Shown piece by piece: positions 1 through 8,307 of a DNA stretch of 64,000 bases. Within the stretch, counting starts at the first letter, position 1; each line of letters opens with the position of its first letter. The translations under genes were made by a program, and so were the position numbers. This DNA is from Marinobacterium sp. LSUCC0821 (lineage in GTDB: Bacteria; Pseudomonadota; Gammaproteobacteria; Pseudomonadales; Balneatricaceae), in assembly GCF_012848475.1 (NCBI RefSeq), contig NZ_CP051666.1:2197501-2261500 (forward strand), read 5' to 3'. Below the pieces are notes generated by a model. The model had not been told where the DNA came from and searched no databases. It saw nothing but the letters and a program-made list of their open reading frames with translations.

Positions 1-1298
1 TCCTCCACTGAGTCTTCTTTTGCCCTTAATAAAGGCGTTAGTAGGTATTCGATTAGTGTTCGTTTACCTGTTTTCATCTCTGTACTCACAGTCATCCCTG
101 CTGCGAGTGGGGTGTTAGCGCCATTTACGAGTAACTCGTTTGAAGCTAACTTTAGCTCGGCTTTGTAGACCAGCTGGCCATTACGATCCTCCTCTGAATT
201 AGCCGAGATATTGGTTATAACAGCATCGATGACGCCATATTTTGTAAATGGGAATGCATGTACTTTGATCTCGGCAGGTTGGCCGATATGCACAAAACCT
301 ATGTCTTTGTTCTCCAGCCAAGCTTCTGCATTAAGTGGCTGGTTAGTGGGAACAATAGTCATAAGATTTTGAGTTGGACTTATTACCCCGCCAATCGTTG
401 TCACCTCCAGGTTGGTCACCCTGCCAGCGATAGGGGAACGGATATCGAACTGTTTTCGCTCCTCTCTAATTTTGATGAGTTGCTTGTTTAGCTCTCTATT
501 CTCATCTTCTAGGCGGAGTAGCTCTTTAAGTGTCGTGCTTAGGGTCTCTGCCTTAACGCCGTCAATTTGACTATTAATGGCTTTAATAGCTGCAGTGGCC
601 TGGGAAATAGCGATCTTTGCGCCTGAGACTTGGCTTTTGAGTTCGATTAGTTTTAGTTCAAGATTCTGAACGGTTTGTTTATCAATTAGATTCGTTTTGA
701 GAAGTCTTTGCGCCGATTCAAACTGTTCGGTCAGTATTGGCATTGCTGCTTCTGCATTACTTAGCGAGATTTCGGCAAGCAGTTTCTCATTCTGCCGAAC
801 CTTTAGCTGTTCGTTTAACTGCTGGATTTTAGAATTGTAGCCATGCTTTTCCTCAATCAAGAGCCGGCGCTGGTGTTTAACAATCCCATCCACAGATCCC
901 TTCCCGCCGATAAGAAAAAGATGAAAGTTCTCAACACGTCTCTTCTCTCGTTGGTTTTTCTCTAATCTTGCAACGATGAGAGATTCATCGATCTTTATGA
1001 GTGAGTCATCCAGCTGCATCAATAGTTGGTTAGGTAGAACCAAATCACCCTCTTTAATGTTTATGGCCGCTACTTCACCGCCAGTAATAGATTGCACAGA
1101 CTTTACCTGCCCTATAGGGGTCAGTTTTCCTTCTGCTCTCGCGACAATATCTACTTGTCCGAGAATGGCCCAACCAACAGCTAGTGCAAACATTGTTAGG
1201 ATTATTCTGCCTGTTACTTTTGCCAGTGGGTGAGGTGGAGAGTCTTGGATTAGAAGAGCTCCAGGTAGAAATTCCGTTACCTTGTCATTACTTCTCAT
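1..1298 (-). CDS. HlyD-family type I secretion periplasmic adaptor (3' end off window)
   Basis: Membrane-fusion subunit expected to bridge the inner-membrane ABC exporter and an outer-membrane channel. Reading the minus strand from the ATG at 1298 gives 432 open codons with no stop before the window edge. Seen: a short cytoplasmic N-terminus, one membrane segment at about residues 28-47 (ILTMFALAVGWAILG), a lipoyl-like half motif, a long Gln/Leu/Lys-rich coiled-coil region, then a beta-barrel part with FDIRSPIAGRV. The last visible residues (TLIEYLLTPLL) resemble the usual HlyD C-terminus, so only a few codons are missing. The start overlaps the stop of the upstream ABC gene as ATGA, so the two are translationally coupled. 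The secreted substrate is not visible; RTX-type adhesins or toxins are the usual clients. Confidence 0.93.
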   Translation of the reverse strand, partial: MRSNDKVTEFLPGALLIQDSPPHPLAKVTGRIILTMFALAVGWAILGQVDIVARAEGKLTPIGQVKSVQSITGGEVAAINIKEGDLVLPNQLLMQLDDSLIKIDESLIVARLEKNQREKRRVENFHLFLIGGKGSVDGIVKHQRRLLIEEKHGYNSKIQQLNEQLKVRQNEKLLAEISLSNAEAAMPILTEQFESAQRLLKTNLIDKQTVQNLELKLIELKSQVSGAKIAISQATAAIKAINSQIDGVKAETLSTTLKELLRLEDENRELNKQLIKIREERKQFDIRSPIAGRVTNLEVTTIGGVISPTQNLMTIVPTNQPLNAEAWLENKDIGFVHIGQPAEIKVHAFPFTKYGVIDAVITNISANSEEDRNGQLVYKAELKLASNELLVNGANTPLAAGMTVSTEMKTGKRTLIEYLLTPLLRAKEDSVE

Positions 1299-3454
1299 AC
1301 AGCACCTCCGTGTGCAGCCCCTATCTGTTCTGGCAAAGCGAGATTTTGTTGGATCGCAAAGAGCTTTGCATACACCCCCTTATTTTTGATAAGTGCATCA
1401 TGACCACCCTGTTCAACAATTTGCCCCTGATTTAATACAAAGATGCGATCGCAACGCGCCACTGCTGAGAGCCTATGGGCAATGGTAATGACGGTTCTAC
1501 CCTTGCGAATAGACTCCATATTTCGTTGCAGCTCGAATTCAGATTCATAGTCGAGTGCGCTGGTTGCTTCGTCGAATATTAAAATTTTGGGGTTGGTGAG
1601 TAGGGCACGTGCTATTGCGATTCGCTGCCGTTGACCGCCGGAGAGATTGCAGCCTCGCTCTCCAGTATTGGTGTCATATCCCTCTGGTAGTGCACAGATG
1701 AATTCATGAGCGCCGGCCATTTTTGCTGCGTGGGTTATCTGTTCGATTGTGGCAAAAGGGGCTCTTACAGCAATGTTCTCACGTATCGATTTATTGAATA
1801 GGAAACTCTCTTGAGGAACGACACCAATGTTTGATCTTAACCAGTCGATATTAACCATGGAGAGATCGACGCCATCTACTAAAACGCGCCCCTGGTTAGG
1901 AAGATACATTCGCTGAACTAATTTGGTGAGAGTGCTTTTACCCGATCCTGATGAGCCTACGATACCAATCGACTCTCCTGCTTTGATATTGAATGAGATG
2001 CTTTTTAGCGTTGCTGGTGTATCTGGTTTGTAGCCGAATGTGACCGAGTCAAAACTAATTTCACCTTTGAAGCCAGGAATTGAGGTACGTGATTTAGAGA
2101 GTTGTGATTCTGTTGGCGTATCGAGAATCTCTGCAAGTCGTTTAAGTGAAATGCCCGCCTGTTGAAAATCTTGCCAAAGTTGAACAAGTTTCAAAATGGG
2201 TGCAGAAACTCGTTGAGCGATCATGTTGAATGCGACTAGCTCGCCCACGGTGAGTGAACCATCAATGACTAGATGGGAACCAAACCAAATTATGAGTATG
2301 GTTGTCAGTTTGCTGATTAAACCTGCGACTTGCGATGCAATGTTGTTTAAATTTTGTGACCGAAAGCCGGCCTTCACATAATGAGCAAGTTGCCCCTCCC
2401 AGCGGGTTTGAAGTTTTGGTTCAAGTGCCATCGATTTAATGGTTTCCACACCGGAAATAGACTCAACCAAAAACGCCTGGTTCTCCGCTCCACGTCTGAA
2501 GCTTTCATTAAGCCTAGCTCGTAAGCCTGGCGTGATAAGAATGGAGAGAAGAATGTAGAGTGGAATTGCTCCAACAACTACCCAAGTCAGTGTTGGACTG
2601 TATAGCCACAACACGGCAATAAAGATTAGCGTAAAGCTAAGATCGATCGTCAGTGTAAGTGCCGTCCCTGTAAGGAACTCTCGTAACGAATCTAGCTCCT
2701 TTACACGCGCAACGCTGTGTCCTACCTGTCTATTTTGAAAGTACGCAAGAGGTAGCTTCATAAGGTGGTCATAAAGCTTCGCCCCGAGTTCTACATCAAT
2801 TCGGCTTGCTGTGTGGCTGAAAAGGTAGTTCCTAATTGTGCCTAAAAGGGCATCAAAAATGGCGATACCTATAAAAGCGATAGCGAGGATATCTAGCGTG
2901 GTAAACCCACGGTGAACTAATACTTTGTCCATGACTATCTGAAAGAATAGGGGAGTAGCTAGTGCAAATAACTGTAGGAAAACGCTGATAATCACTATTT
3001 CAGCAAATAGCTTTTTGTATTTCTTTAGCGCTGGAATAAACCAATTCAGTCCAAAGCGTTGATTGAATCCCTGTGTGCTGTGCATATCGGTGGCGAGCAA
3101 ACTTTCGCCACTCCATAAATTCTCAAGCTGAGCAGCACTAATTGATTCTGGTGATTTGGACTGAGCCACTAAGTAGCGGGTCTCGCCTTCACGAATTTTC
3201 TGGTTAAGTAGTACAAACGGCGAGCCACTTCGATCAATCAGAATGGCAGGTAGTAATTCATTTCTAAGCTCTTCTGGCTTTAAAGTTTGCTTTTTAACTT
3301 TGAAGTCGTGCTGTTTAAGAGCTCTTTGGATATCTGTAATTTCAAGCGTACCGTCACTGTTTACATATGTATGTTGTAGCTGAACCGGATCTGCTTGACT
3401 GTTTCTTAGCTGTAAGATTGTATGTAGGCAAAATAGCCCTGAATCCCATTTCAT
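1295..3454 (-). CDS. Type I secretion ABC transporter, HlyB-like permease/ATPase
   Basis: 719-residue exporter with three parts: an N-terminal C39-peptidase-like domain (about 1-130), a six-helix ABC transmembrane domain (about 150-430) and an ATPase domain (about 480-700). The ATPase has a Walker A GSSGSGKST, a signature LSGGQRQRIAIARALL and a Walker B KILIFDEATSALD, so it should be active. The N-terminal domain has no Cys/His pair in the positions used by true C39 peptidases (SPFVLLN where a His is expected), matching the non-cleaving C39-like domain of HlyB that binds RTX substrates. It is co-transcribed with the HlyD-type adaptor downstream. The first Met is followed directly by the domain, so a slightly longer N-terminus cannot be excluded. 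Confidence 0.95.
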   Translation of the reverse strand: MKWDSGLFCLHTILQLRNSQADPVQLQHTYVNSDGTLEITDIQRALKQHDFKVKKQTLKPEELRNELLPAILIDRSGSPFVLLNQKIREGETRYLVAQSKSPESISAAQLENLWSGESLLATDMHSTQGFNQRFGLNWFIPALKKYKKLFAEIVIISVFLQLFALATPLFFQIVMDKVLVHRGFTTLDILAIAFIGIAIFDALLGTIRNYLFSHTASRIDVELGAKLYDHLMKLPLAYFQNRQVGHSVARVKELDSLREFLTGTALTLTIDLSFTLIFIAVLWLYSPTLTWVVVGAIPLYILLSILITPGLRARLNESFRRGAENQAFLVESISGVETIKSMALEPKLQTRWEGQLAHYVKAGFRSQNLNNIASQVAGLISKLTTILIIWFGSHLVIDGSLTVGELVAFNMIAQRVSAPILKLVQLWQDFQQAGISLKRLAEILDTPTESQLSKSRTSIPGFKGEISFDSVTFGYKPDTPATLKSISFNIKAGESIGIVGSSGSGKSTLTKLVQRMYLPNQGRVLVDGVDLSMVNIDWLRSNIGVVPQESFLFNKSIRENIAVRAPFATIEQITHAAKMAGAHEFICALPEGYDTNTGERGCNLSGGQRQRIAIARALLTNPKILIFDEATSALDYESEFELQRNMESIRKGRTVITIAHRLSAVARCDRIFVLNQGQIVEQGGHDALIKNKGVYAKLFAIQQNLALPEQIGAAHGGAV

Positions 3455-3561
3455 CTTTAAGTCCCCATCCTTGGTTACCCTTTAAGGTTTAGCACAAGAT
3501 TCAAATTTTTGTGAAAAATTGAGAAGTTTTAGCCAAAAGTTGAATGGGAGAGTAAATGTAT

Positions 3562-3579
3562 TACAATGAATACATTGTA
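3562..3579. promoter_or_regulatory. Palindromic operator of the RHH/ParE-type module
   Basis: TACAATG and CATTGTA form perfect 7-bp inverted arms around 4 bases, just upstream of the antitoxin start and overlapping a possible -10 (TACAAT). Ribbon-helix-helix antitoxins usually autoregulate through such palindromes. An in-frame ATG at 3566 lies inside this palindrome, which argues against it being the start. Confidence 0.6.
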
Positions 3580-3595
3580 TTTTTGGAGGTGTGGA

Positions 3596-3862
3596 GTGGG
3601 AGTTACAACTGTTCGTCTAAGCGATGAAATGGAAAAGCAAATAGATCAGCTAGCTTCGAGTACTCAAAGGTCAAAAGGGGCGGTAATTAAGCAAGCCCTT
3701 AATGAGTTTATAGAGAAGCAGGCTTTGGAAGAGCGAAGATGGCAGCAGACTCTTGATGCCATTGAATCCGTCGCAAACGGTGAATTTGTGGATGGAGACG
3801 ATGTGCATCAATGGATCCGTAGCTGGGGGGCCGAAGACGAACTATCTACCCCTGGTGCTTAA
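3596..3862 (+). CDS. Ribbon-helix-helix (CopG/ParD-like) antitoxin
   Basis: 88 residues. The N-terminal VTTVRLSDEMEKQIDQLA is a classic ribbon-helix-helix DNA-binding beta strand plus helix, followed by STQRSKGAVIKQALNEFIEKQ; the acidic C-terminal half probably wraps the toxin. I chose GTG at 3596 because GGAGG at 3585-3589 sits 6 nt upstream, giving the usual MGVTTVRLS start; the in-frame ATG at 3566 lies in the operator palindrome. The toxin gene starts 2 nt after this stop codon. It should neutralise the toxin and repress the pair. Confidence 0.85.
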   Translation: MGVTTVRLSDEMEKQIDQLASSTQRSKGAVIKQALNEFIEKQALEERRWQQTLDAIESVANGEFVDGDDVHQWIRSWGAEDELSTPGA

Positions 3863-3864
3863 TT

Positions 3865-4143
3865 TTGAAATTAATATATTCAAAATCAGCGGTTAGAGAC
3901 CTAGCTCGATTAAAAGAGTTTATTTTTCTAAGTGATCCACCGGCAGCGCGAAGGGTGATAACACTCCTATTAAAACGATTGGAGTTGTTGATGACATTCC
4001 CTGAGATCGGTGTTCCAGTTAGCAAAGCCCCTAAGCCAAACTCTGTTAGAGATTTATTTGTGGGTCAATACGTCGTGCGTTATCTAATCAGCAATAACTT
4101 AATTACTATTCTAAGAATTTGGCATGAGAAAGAAGATAGGTAA
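3865..4143 (+). CDS. ParE/RelE-superfamily toxin
   Basis: 92 residues beginning at TTG (3865), 2 nt after the antitoxin stop. KLIYSKSAVRDLARLKEFI, the PEIGVPV stretch and VRDLFVGQYVVRYLI followed by ITILRIWHEKEDR match the compact RelE/ParE fold, where the C-terminal R-x-W-H segment is characteristic. ParE members poison gyrase and RelE members cleave mRNA; the sequence alone does not settle which applies, although pairing with an RHH antitoxin favours ParE-like. The pair stands alone between the secretion genes and the moa operon. Confidence 0.85.
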   Translation: MKLIYSKSAVRDLARLKEFIFLSDPPAARRVITLLLKRLELLMTFPEIGVPVSKAPKPNSVRDLFVGQYVVRYLISNNLITILRIWHEKEDR

Positions 4144-4150
4144 AAAGGGT

Positions 4151-4186
4151 GTATGCCCCCGCAGCTTCCTTACTTTAGGGGCATAC
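4151..4186. terminator. Inverted repeat, probable bidirectional terminator
   Basis: GTATGCCCC (4151-4159) and GGGGCATAC (4178-4186) are perfect 9-bp arms. On the minus strand the stem is followed by ACCCTTTTTA, an intrinsic-terminator tail; on the plus strand it lies 8 nt after the toxin stop. Confidence 0.5.
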
Positions 4187-4289
4187 TGAGAGTTTAAAGC
4201 AAGGCTCACTGTGCTCTCGAAACCTGACAGTCCTTGCCAAGCACTTGGTCTTTACCAAGGTTTAAGAATTAAAAGCTGGTTCGTCGGCG

Positions 4290-4439
4290 CTAGATAACTC
4301 CCCAGCTCTCAATTTTGTATATCTCGTATTTGGAATTCCCTTTCCAGAGATACACGTAGGAAATAACCGAAGTTGAGTTTCCAAACCCTCCATCCGTGAA
4401 GGTCCCATTATGTATAGTCCAGGTTTTTGAGTTCTGCAT
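4290..4439 (-). CDS. Small unrecognised ORF (49 aa), possibly a gene remnant
   Basis: An ATG-to-TAG frame of 49 codons (MQNSKTWTIHNGTFTDGG to YKIESWGVI) lies in the 440-base gap between the TA pair and the acyltransferase. It is rich in aromatics, Gly, Asn and Thr, like the tail of a beta-rich extracellular or DUF-type protein rather than random sequence, and its reading direction leads into the terminator-like repeat at 4151-4186. No ribosome-binding site is obvious and a stop lies 6 codons upstream. It may be the surviving end of a larger gene. The remaining gap (4187-4289 and 4440-4583) holds only short hairpins around CCAAG/CTTGG at about 4239-4255. Confidence 0.25.
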   Translation of the reverse strand: MQNSKTWTIHNGTFTDGGFGNSTSVISYVYLWKGNSKYEIYKIESWGVI

Positions 4440-4583
4440 AAATTTTTTGAAAATTTAGACTAAGGTCTAACAGTAAAGCTGCGTTTTTATAATTTCAGCA
4501 AACCTGTAGCGATATGTTTTAAAGATGCTTCTTTCTCTTTAAACCTTTAAAATGTTCAGACTTTCTCTATACGTGAAGCGCTA

Positions 4584-5738
4584 ATGACTACAGACGCCCA
4601 ATTGCAAGAAGACTCAGATAAGCAGCAAGAAGACCCATACAAAGAGATTCGCCCCTATCGCGATGACGAAGTTGGGCAGGTTCTTTTTGATATTCTCCAT
4701 GATAATGAATTCATCGACGCGATAACCAAGTATCAATTCCCTAAAGCATCTAAATGGGCAGGCTGGTTTTTACGACCAGTGGTTAAGCAGGTTTTAGCGG
4801 CACGCTTGAGTGATATTGATTCTGTCGAAGGTTTTCAGGAACTGGTCTCTACCTATATGGCCAAGATGATCAATCGCAGTACTACTAAGGTGAGCTGTAG
4901 TGGCATAGAGAAGTTGGCTCATGATGAGTCTTACCTCTTTGTATCGAATCACCGTGATATCGCGATGGATCCAGCGTTTGTTAACTGGATGCTCTACCAC
5001 AATAAAATGGAAACAGCGCGTATCGCGATTGGCGACAACCTTCTGCGTAAGCCGTATGTTTCTGATTTAATGCGTTTGAATAAGTCATTTATTGTGAATC
5101 GTTCTGCTAAAGGACGCGAGATGATGACCGCACTAACGCAGCTATCATCCTACATCGACCACAGCATTCAGACTGGCCACTCTGTTTGGATTGCGCAGCG
5201 TGAGGGCCGCGCGAAGGATGGTAATGATAGGACTGATCCAGCACTGCTAAAGATGTTCTATATGTCACAGCGCAAGCAGCGTTCATTTAGTGAAATGGTC
5301 GAGCGCTTGAATATTGTTCCTGTTTCGATCTCTTATGAGCTAGATCCTTGTGATGCAGCCAAAGCCAATGAGCTGGCCGCTAAAGCATCCGACGGTAACT
5401 ACGTTAAGGGTGAGTTCGAGGATATTCAGAGTATCGTTCGCGGTATAGTGGGTAATAAAGGTCGAGTGCATGTTGCCTTTGGCGATGTCATCACTGGTGA
5501 TTTCCAAGATGCCGATGCGCTTGCGGCGGAGATTGATCGTCAGATTTATCTTAACTATCGTTTACAGCTAACGAATTTAGCGGCATCGGGTCAAGAAACC
5601 GATGCTGAGGGCCAGGCATTGCTGGAACAACGCCTAGAACAAGTGACTGGTAGTGCACGTGATATCTTGAAAGCGATGTATGCAAAACCTGTAGAAAACT
5701 TCAAAGCAGCCGAAGCTGAACTTGTAGGAATGGATTGA
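4584..5738 (+). CDS. 1-acylglycerol-3-phosphate O-acyltransferase-type protein
   Basis: 384 residues. The glycerol-phosphate acyltransferase fold is shown by [16 protein letters not shown] (motif I, catalytic His, near residue 115), FIVNRS (motif II region) and [12 protein letters not shown] (motif III region). No signal peptide or strong membrane helix is seen, unlike PlsC, so it is probably peripheral to the membrane. It is longer than classic PlsC (about 240 aa) because of N- and C-terminal extensions. It overlaps moaC by 1 nt (TGATG), so it heads the moaC-moaD-plsC operon. It may take part in phospholipid or lipid A-related acylation; the acceptor is unknown. Confidence 0.8.
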   Translation: MTTDAQLQEDSDKQQEDPYKEIRPYRDDEVGQVLFDILHDNEFIDAITKYQFPKASKWAGWFLRPVVKQVLAARLSDIDSVEGFQELVSTYMAKMINRSTTKVSCSGIEKLAHDESYLFVSNHRDIAMDPAFVNWMLYHNKMETARIAIGDNLLRKPYVSDLMRLNKSFIVNRSAKGREMMTALTQLSSYIDHSIQTGHSVWIAQREGRAKDGNDRTDPALLKMFYMSQRKQRSFSEMVERLNIVPVSISYELDPCDAAKANELAAKASDGNYVKGEFEDIQSIVRGIVGNKGRVHVAFGDVITGDFQDADALAAEIDRQIYLNYRLQLTNLAASGQETDAEGQALLEQRLEQVTGSARDILKAMYAKPVENFKAAEAELVGMD

Positions 5739-6214
5739 TGTCTGAATTTACTCATATCGACTCTAAAGGTCAGGCTCGTATGGTCGATGTGTCTGAGAAG
5801 GAAGTGACCTTTCGAGAAGCGCGTGCCGTTGGACGTGTAACAATGGAGCCTAATACGCTTGAGATGATTGTTTCAGGTGGTCATAAAAAAGGTGATGTTT
5901 TAGCGACTGCCCGTATCGCTGGTATCATGGCTGCTAAGCGCACCTCTGATTTGATTCCAATGTGCCATCCTTTGATGTTGAGTAGCGTGAAAGTCGAGTT
6001 AACCCCCAATCAGGCTGAAAATTGCGTTGATATTGAAGCAATTTGTAAGCTCAGTGGCCAAACTGGCATTGAGATGGAAGCACTTACCGCGGTGTCAGTT
6101 GCAGGTTTGACCCTTTACGATATGTGTAAAGCGGTTGATAAAGCGATGGTGATTGACCAGGTTCGCCTTGTAGAGAAGAAGGGTGGTAAATCTGGCCACT
6201 ACCTTGCTGAGTAA
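5738..6214 (+). CDS. moaC: Cyclic pyranopterin monophosphate synthase
   Basis: Converts the MoaA product (3',8-cyclo-7,8-dihydro-GTP) into cyclic pyranopterin monophosphate, the first stable molybdenum-cofactor intermediate. The 158-residue length and the blocks [41 protein letters not shown] and [21 protein letters not shown] are the standard MoaC signature, including the conserved Lys and His residues. ATG at 5738 overlaps the preceding stop, so the TTG at 5735 is not needed. moaD follows 5 nt later. moaA, moaB and moaE are not in the window. Confidence 0.97.
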   Translation: MSEFTHIDSKGQARMVDVSEKEVTFREARAVGRVTMEPNTLEMIVSGGHKKGDVLATARIAGIMAAKRTSDLIPMCHPLMLSSVKVELTPNQAENCVDIEAICKLSGQTGIEMEALTAVSVAGLTLYDMCKAVDKAMVIDQVRLVEKKGGKSGHYLAE

Positions 6215-6219
6215 CTTTT

Positions 6220-6474
6220 ATGTTGAAGATTGTCTATTTCGCCAGCCTCAAAGATAAGATTGGTCGCTCTGAAGAGACGCTGGAACTGCCAGCTGGAGTT
6301 GAAAACCTCGATCAACTAGTTGGCGCTCTGAGTGCCAAGCATGGTGAAGTTTGGAGTTCTGTCATTAATGGTTCCACTATTTTGAACGCAGTAAATCACG
6401 AAATGTGTGAGCGCTCACAACCAATCAAAGATGGTGACGAAATCGCCTTCTTTCCGCCAGTGACTGGAGGCTAA
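6220..6474 (+). CDS. moaD: Molybdopterin synthase sulfur-carrier subunit
   Basis: 84-residue ubiquitin-like protein ending in PPVTGG; the C-terminal Gly-Gly is adenylated and thiocarboxylated to donate sulfur to the pterin. VKIVYFAS-type beta strand at the N-terminus (LKIVYFASLKDKIG) and NGSTILNAVNHE / DGDEIAFFPPVTGG are typical. It follows moaC by 5 nt. The partner MoaE is absent here, so the large subunit must be encoded elsewhere. Confidence 0.96.
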   Translation: MLKIVYFASLKDKIGRSEETLELPAGVENLDQLVGALSAKHGEVWSSVINGSTILNAVNHEMCERSQPIKDGDEIAFFPPVTGG

Positions 6475-6484
6475 GCTCAGCACT

Positions 6485-7201
6485 ATGATCTCTTTTATAC
6501 GTTCTCTGCTTTACTACGCTGCTTTTTATCCAGCGACCATCATTTATGCATCACTCTGTTTGATCGTTGGTAAGTTTTTACCTTTCCGTCAGCGTTTCAT
6601 CTTTTTTACTCAGCTGAATAAGTTCTACATCTTTTGGTTGCGCGTAACTTGCGGGATTAAAGTGGATGTAAAAGGGCGTGAAAACCTCCCAAAAGATGGC
6701 GCCTATGTGGCTATCTCTAACCATCAGAGCGAGTGGGAGACGATCTATTTTCAGTTGCTGATTAGCCCGCAGGTCGTGGTGCTGAAGAAAGAGCTTTTGA
6801 AAGTTCCCTTCTTTGGCTGGGCACTTGCTATGTTGGAACCTATTGCCCTAGACAGAAGTGCAAAACGTGGCGCTCTAAAGCAACTGCTTGAACAGGGAAA
6901 AGATAAGCTGTCACGTAAAATTCCAATTCTTATATTTCCTCAGGGTACACGTTTACCTGTTGGTGAGTTAGGCCGCTGGAATAAAGGCGGTGCCATGCTG
7001 GCCGTTGCAAGCGAAGTTCCATTAGTGGCTATAGCTCACAACGCTGGGCGCTTCTGGCCCGGCAAGGGTTTTGTGAAACACTCTGGCACAGTTGAGGTGG
7101 TTGTCAGCCCTGCTATCGAAACGGTTGGTAGAAGTGTTGATGAGGTTCATACAGCCTCAGTTGAATGGTTAGAAGAACACCTTAAAGAGATAGGCGCGTA
7201 A
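6485..7201 (+). CDS. plsC: 1-acyl-sn-glycerol-3-phosphate acyltransferase
   Basis: 238 residues, the usual PlsC length. It would acylate lysophosphatidic acid to phosphatidic acid at the inner membrane. Hydrophobic N-terminal segments (LLYYAAFYPATIIYASLCLIVG) anchor it; VAISNHQSEWET carries the catalytic His of motif I and LIFPQGTR is motif III, with LDRSAKRGA as motif II. It is last in the operon with moaC and moaD, 10 nt after moaD. Confidence 0.93.
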   Translation: MISFIRSLLYYAAFYPATIIYASLCLIVGKFLPFRQRFIFFTQLNKFYIFWLRVTCGIKVDVKGRENLPKDGAYVAISNHQSEWETIYFQLLISPQVVVLKKELLKVPFFGWALAMLEPIALDRSAKRGALKQLLEQGKDKLSRKIPILIFPQGTRLPVGELGRWNKGGAMLAVASEVPLVAIAHNAGRFWPGKGFVKHSGTVEVVVSPAIETVGRSVDEVHTASVEWLEEHLKEIGA

Positions 7202-7250
7202 ACCTCGTTTTTAAGTTTTTTCGATTTTTTTGAAATAAATTCGGATTCTG

Positions 7251-7279
7251 CTGGCGCTATTCAAAATCTTTACTATTCT
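7251..7279 (+). promoter_or_regulatory. Conserved promoter-like block of sRNA copy A
   Basis: CTGGCG (7251-7256) and TATTCT (7274-7279) are separated by 17 bp. The same two boxes with the same 17-bp spacer precede copies B and C, and the intervening AATCTTTACTA is conserved. The -35 is weak, which suggests activator dependence. The predicted transcript start is near 7286. Confidence 0.45.
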
Positions 7280-7285
7280 TGTATT

Positions 7286-7394
7286 ACGTTGCTTGTACAA
7301 GGAAGTGCAAACCAAAGTGAATTTGGTTGTCAGGATGACAATACGCAGCGATGAAGCCCGGTGCCAATGATTGGTATCCGGGCTTCGCTTTTTT
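7286..7394 (+). ncRNA. Putative CsrA/RsmA-sequestering sRNA, copy A
   Basis: About 109 nt. Stem-loop 1 pairs GTAC with GTGC around the hexaloop AAGGAA (7295-7308). Stem-loop 2 is AACCAAA/TTTGGTT. Stem-loop 3 pairs TTGTC with GACAA around AGGAT, giving CAGGATG, the CsrB-type binding element. It ends with a strong intrinsic terminator (GAAGCCCGG/CCGGGCTTC then TTTTTT, 7353-7394). The last 86 nt are identical to copy B. Known for the family: Csr/Rsm sRNAs titrate CsrA by presenting GGA in hairpin loops. That this RNA does so is inference; only two GGA loops are clear, fewer than in CsrB but near the number in small Rsm RNAs. Confidence 0.6.
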
Positions 7395-7409
7395 AAACGC
7401 GTTATTATG

Positions 7410-7445
7410 ATAAGACCTATTTAAAGAGCTTTAAATAGGTCTTAT
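7410..7445. repeat. Long perfect inverted repeat
   Basis: 17-bp perfect arms ATAAGACCTATTTAAAG and CTTTAAATAGGTCTTAT around AG. It lies between sRNA copy A and the Phd/RelE-like pair. It could be a bidirectional terminator, an operator or a recombination site; no equivalent follows copies B and C. Confidence 0.7.
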
Positions 7446-7502
7446 TGTTGTCCTTTTATTTTCAAAAGTTTATATTTATAAAAATTATTTTTAGGAGGTT
7501 GT

Positions 7503-7751
7503 ATGCCGCGCCAAGTTTTAGCTGATCTCTGTGTAAGTATCTCTGAGCTTAAGAAAAATCCTAGCGTAGTTGTTGCTCAGGGTGATGGCTTTCCTGTAGC
7601 TGTGCTTAACCGTAATGAACCTGATTTTTACTGTATCCCAGCTGCAGCTTGGGAGGAGATAACAGACCGACTTGAGGATATCGAACTGAACATGATTGCT
7701 GATCAGCGTGTTGATCAACCAATCATCGAGGTTGATATTAATGAGCTATAA
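7503..7751 (+). CDS. Phd/YefM-family antitoxin
   Basis: 82 residues. VSISELKKNPSVVVAQGDGFPVAVLNRNEPDFYCIPAAAWEEI is the Phd/YefM fold (StbD-like): the N-terminal part dimerises and binds DNA, and the acidic C-terminal tail (LNMIADQRVDQPIIEVDINEL) covers the toxin. GGAGG at 7494-7498 precedes ATG by 4 nt. The toxin gene overlaps its end by 11 bp, the usual coupling. The pair sits between two copies of the sRNA repeat. Confidence 0.9.
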   Translation: MPRQVLADLCVSISELKKNPSVVVAQGDGFPVAVLNRNEPDFYCIPAAAWEEITDRLEDIELNMIADQRVDQPIIEVDINEL

Positions 7752-8025
7752 GTTAGCCTTCCGCCAAGATGCTAAAAAAGAGTGGGATGCCCTCTCTCCA
7801 TCAGTGAAGGAGCAATTTAAGAAGAAGTTGGTTGAGCGTCTAGAGAATCCGCGCATTCCCAGTAGTAAGCTATCTGGCGTAAAAGATCGTTACAAGATCA
7901 AACTAAGGCAGGCCGGTTTTAGACTAGTCTATGAAGTTAGAGATGAGATAGTCACGGTCGTGGTAGTTGCTGTAGGTAAAAGAGAACGCAATGCGGTTTA
8001 TAAAATGGCAATGAAACGCATTTGA
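7741..8025 (+). CDS. RelE/StbE-family mRNA interferase toxin
   Basis: 94 residues from ATG 7741 (MSYKLAFRQDAKKEWDAL). LSPSVKEQFKKKLVERLENPRIPSSKLSGVKDRYKIKLRQAGFRLVYEVRDE and VVAVGKRERNAVYKMA reproduce the RelE/StbE pattern, including Lys/Arg residues used for ribosome-dependent mRNA cleavage. Upstream in-frame codons from 7696 lie inside the antitoxin gene and are not conserved in the family, so the shorter start is preferred. Confidence 0.9.
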   Translation: MSYKLAFRQDAKKEWDALSPSVKEQFKKKLVERLENPRIPSSKLSGVKDRYKIKLRQAGFRLVYEVRDEIVTVVVVAVGKRERNAVYKMAMKRI

Positions 8026-8077
8026 GTTGAAATTGAATTTACTGATTTAAAACTAATTCAAAAAAATTGGAATTTTA

Positions 8078-8106
8078 CTGGCGTAATTAAAAATCTTTAC
8101 TACTCT
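8078..8106 (+). promoter_or_regulatory. Conserved promoter-like block of sRNA copy B
   Basis: CTGGCG (8078-8083) and TACTCT (8101-8106), 17-bp spacer, same layout as copies A and C. Predicted start near 8113. Confidence 0.45.
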
Positions 8107-8112
8107 AATAAT

Positions 8113-8221
8113 ACGTTGCATGCACAAGGATGTGTAAACCAAAGTGAATTTGGTTGTCAGGATGACAATACGCAGCGATGAAGCCCGGTGCCAATGATTG
8201 GTATCCGGGCTTCGCTTTTTT
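8113..8221 (+). ncRNA. Putative CsrA/RsmA-sequestering sRNA, copy B
   Basis: Same architecture and predicted length (109 nt) as copy A. Loop 1 stem is GCAC/GTGT around AAGGAT (8121-8134), so the stem sequence differs from copy A while pairing is kept. Loop 3 (TTGTC-AGGAT-GACAA) and the terminator (8180-8221) are identical to copy A. It lies between the RelE-type toxin and VapB genes. Confidence 0.6.
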
Positions 8222-8307
8222 GGGTTTAGTAAAATTGGGATATACAATTGACATATACAAGATGCGGGTTTACTGTTTTATTTATTAATTAGTTGAGGAG
8301 TTCGTTG

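Noticed and set aside
1295-3454. Bacteriocin exporter with an active C39 leader peptidase
   Set aside because: The N-terminal domain lacks the catalytic Cys and His positions, so it fits a HlyB-like non-cleaving domain.
3566-3595. ATG at 3566 as start of the RHH antitoxin
   Set aside because: It lies inside the operator palindrome, has no ribosome-binding site and adds residues not seen in the family; GTG 3596 has GGAGG at the right distance.
7286-7394. c-di-GMP (GEMM) riboswitch
   Set aside because: A GCAAACC segment in copy A recalls GEMM, but the conserved ACGCAAAGCC block and tetraloop receptor are missing, copies B and C read GTAAACC, and the RNA ends in its own terminator.
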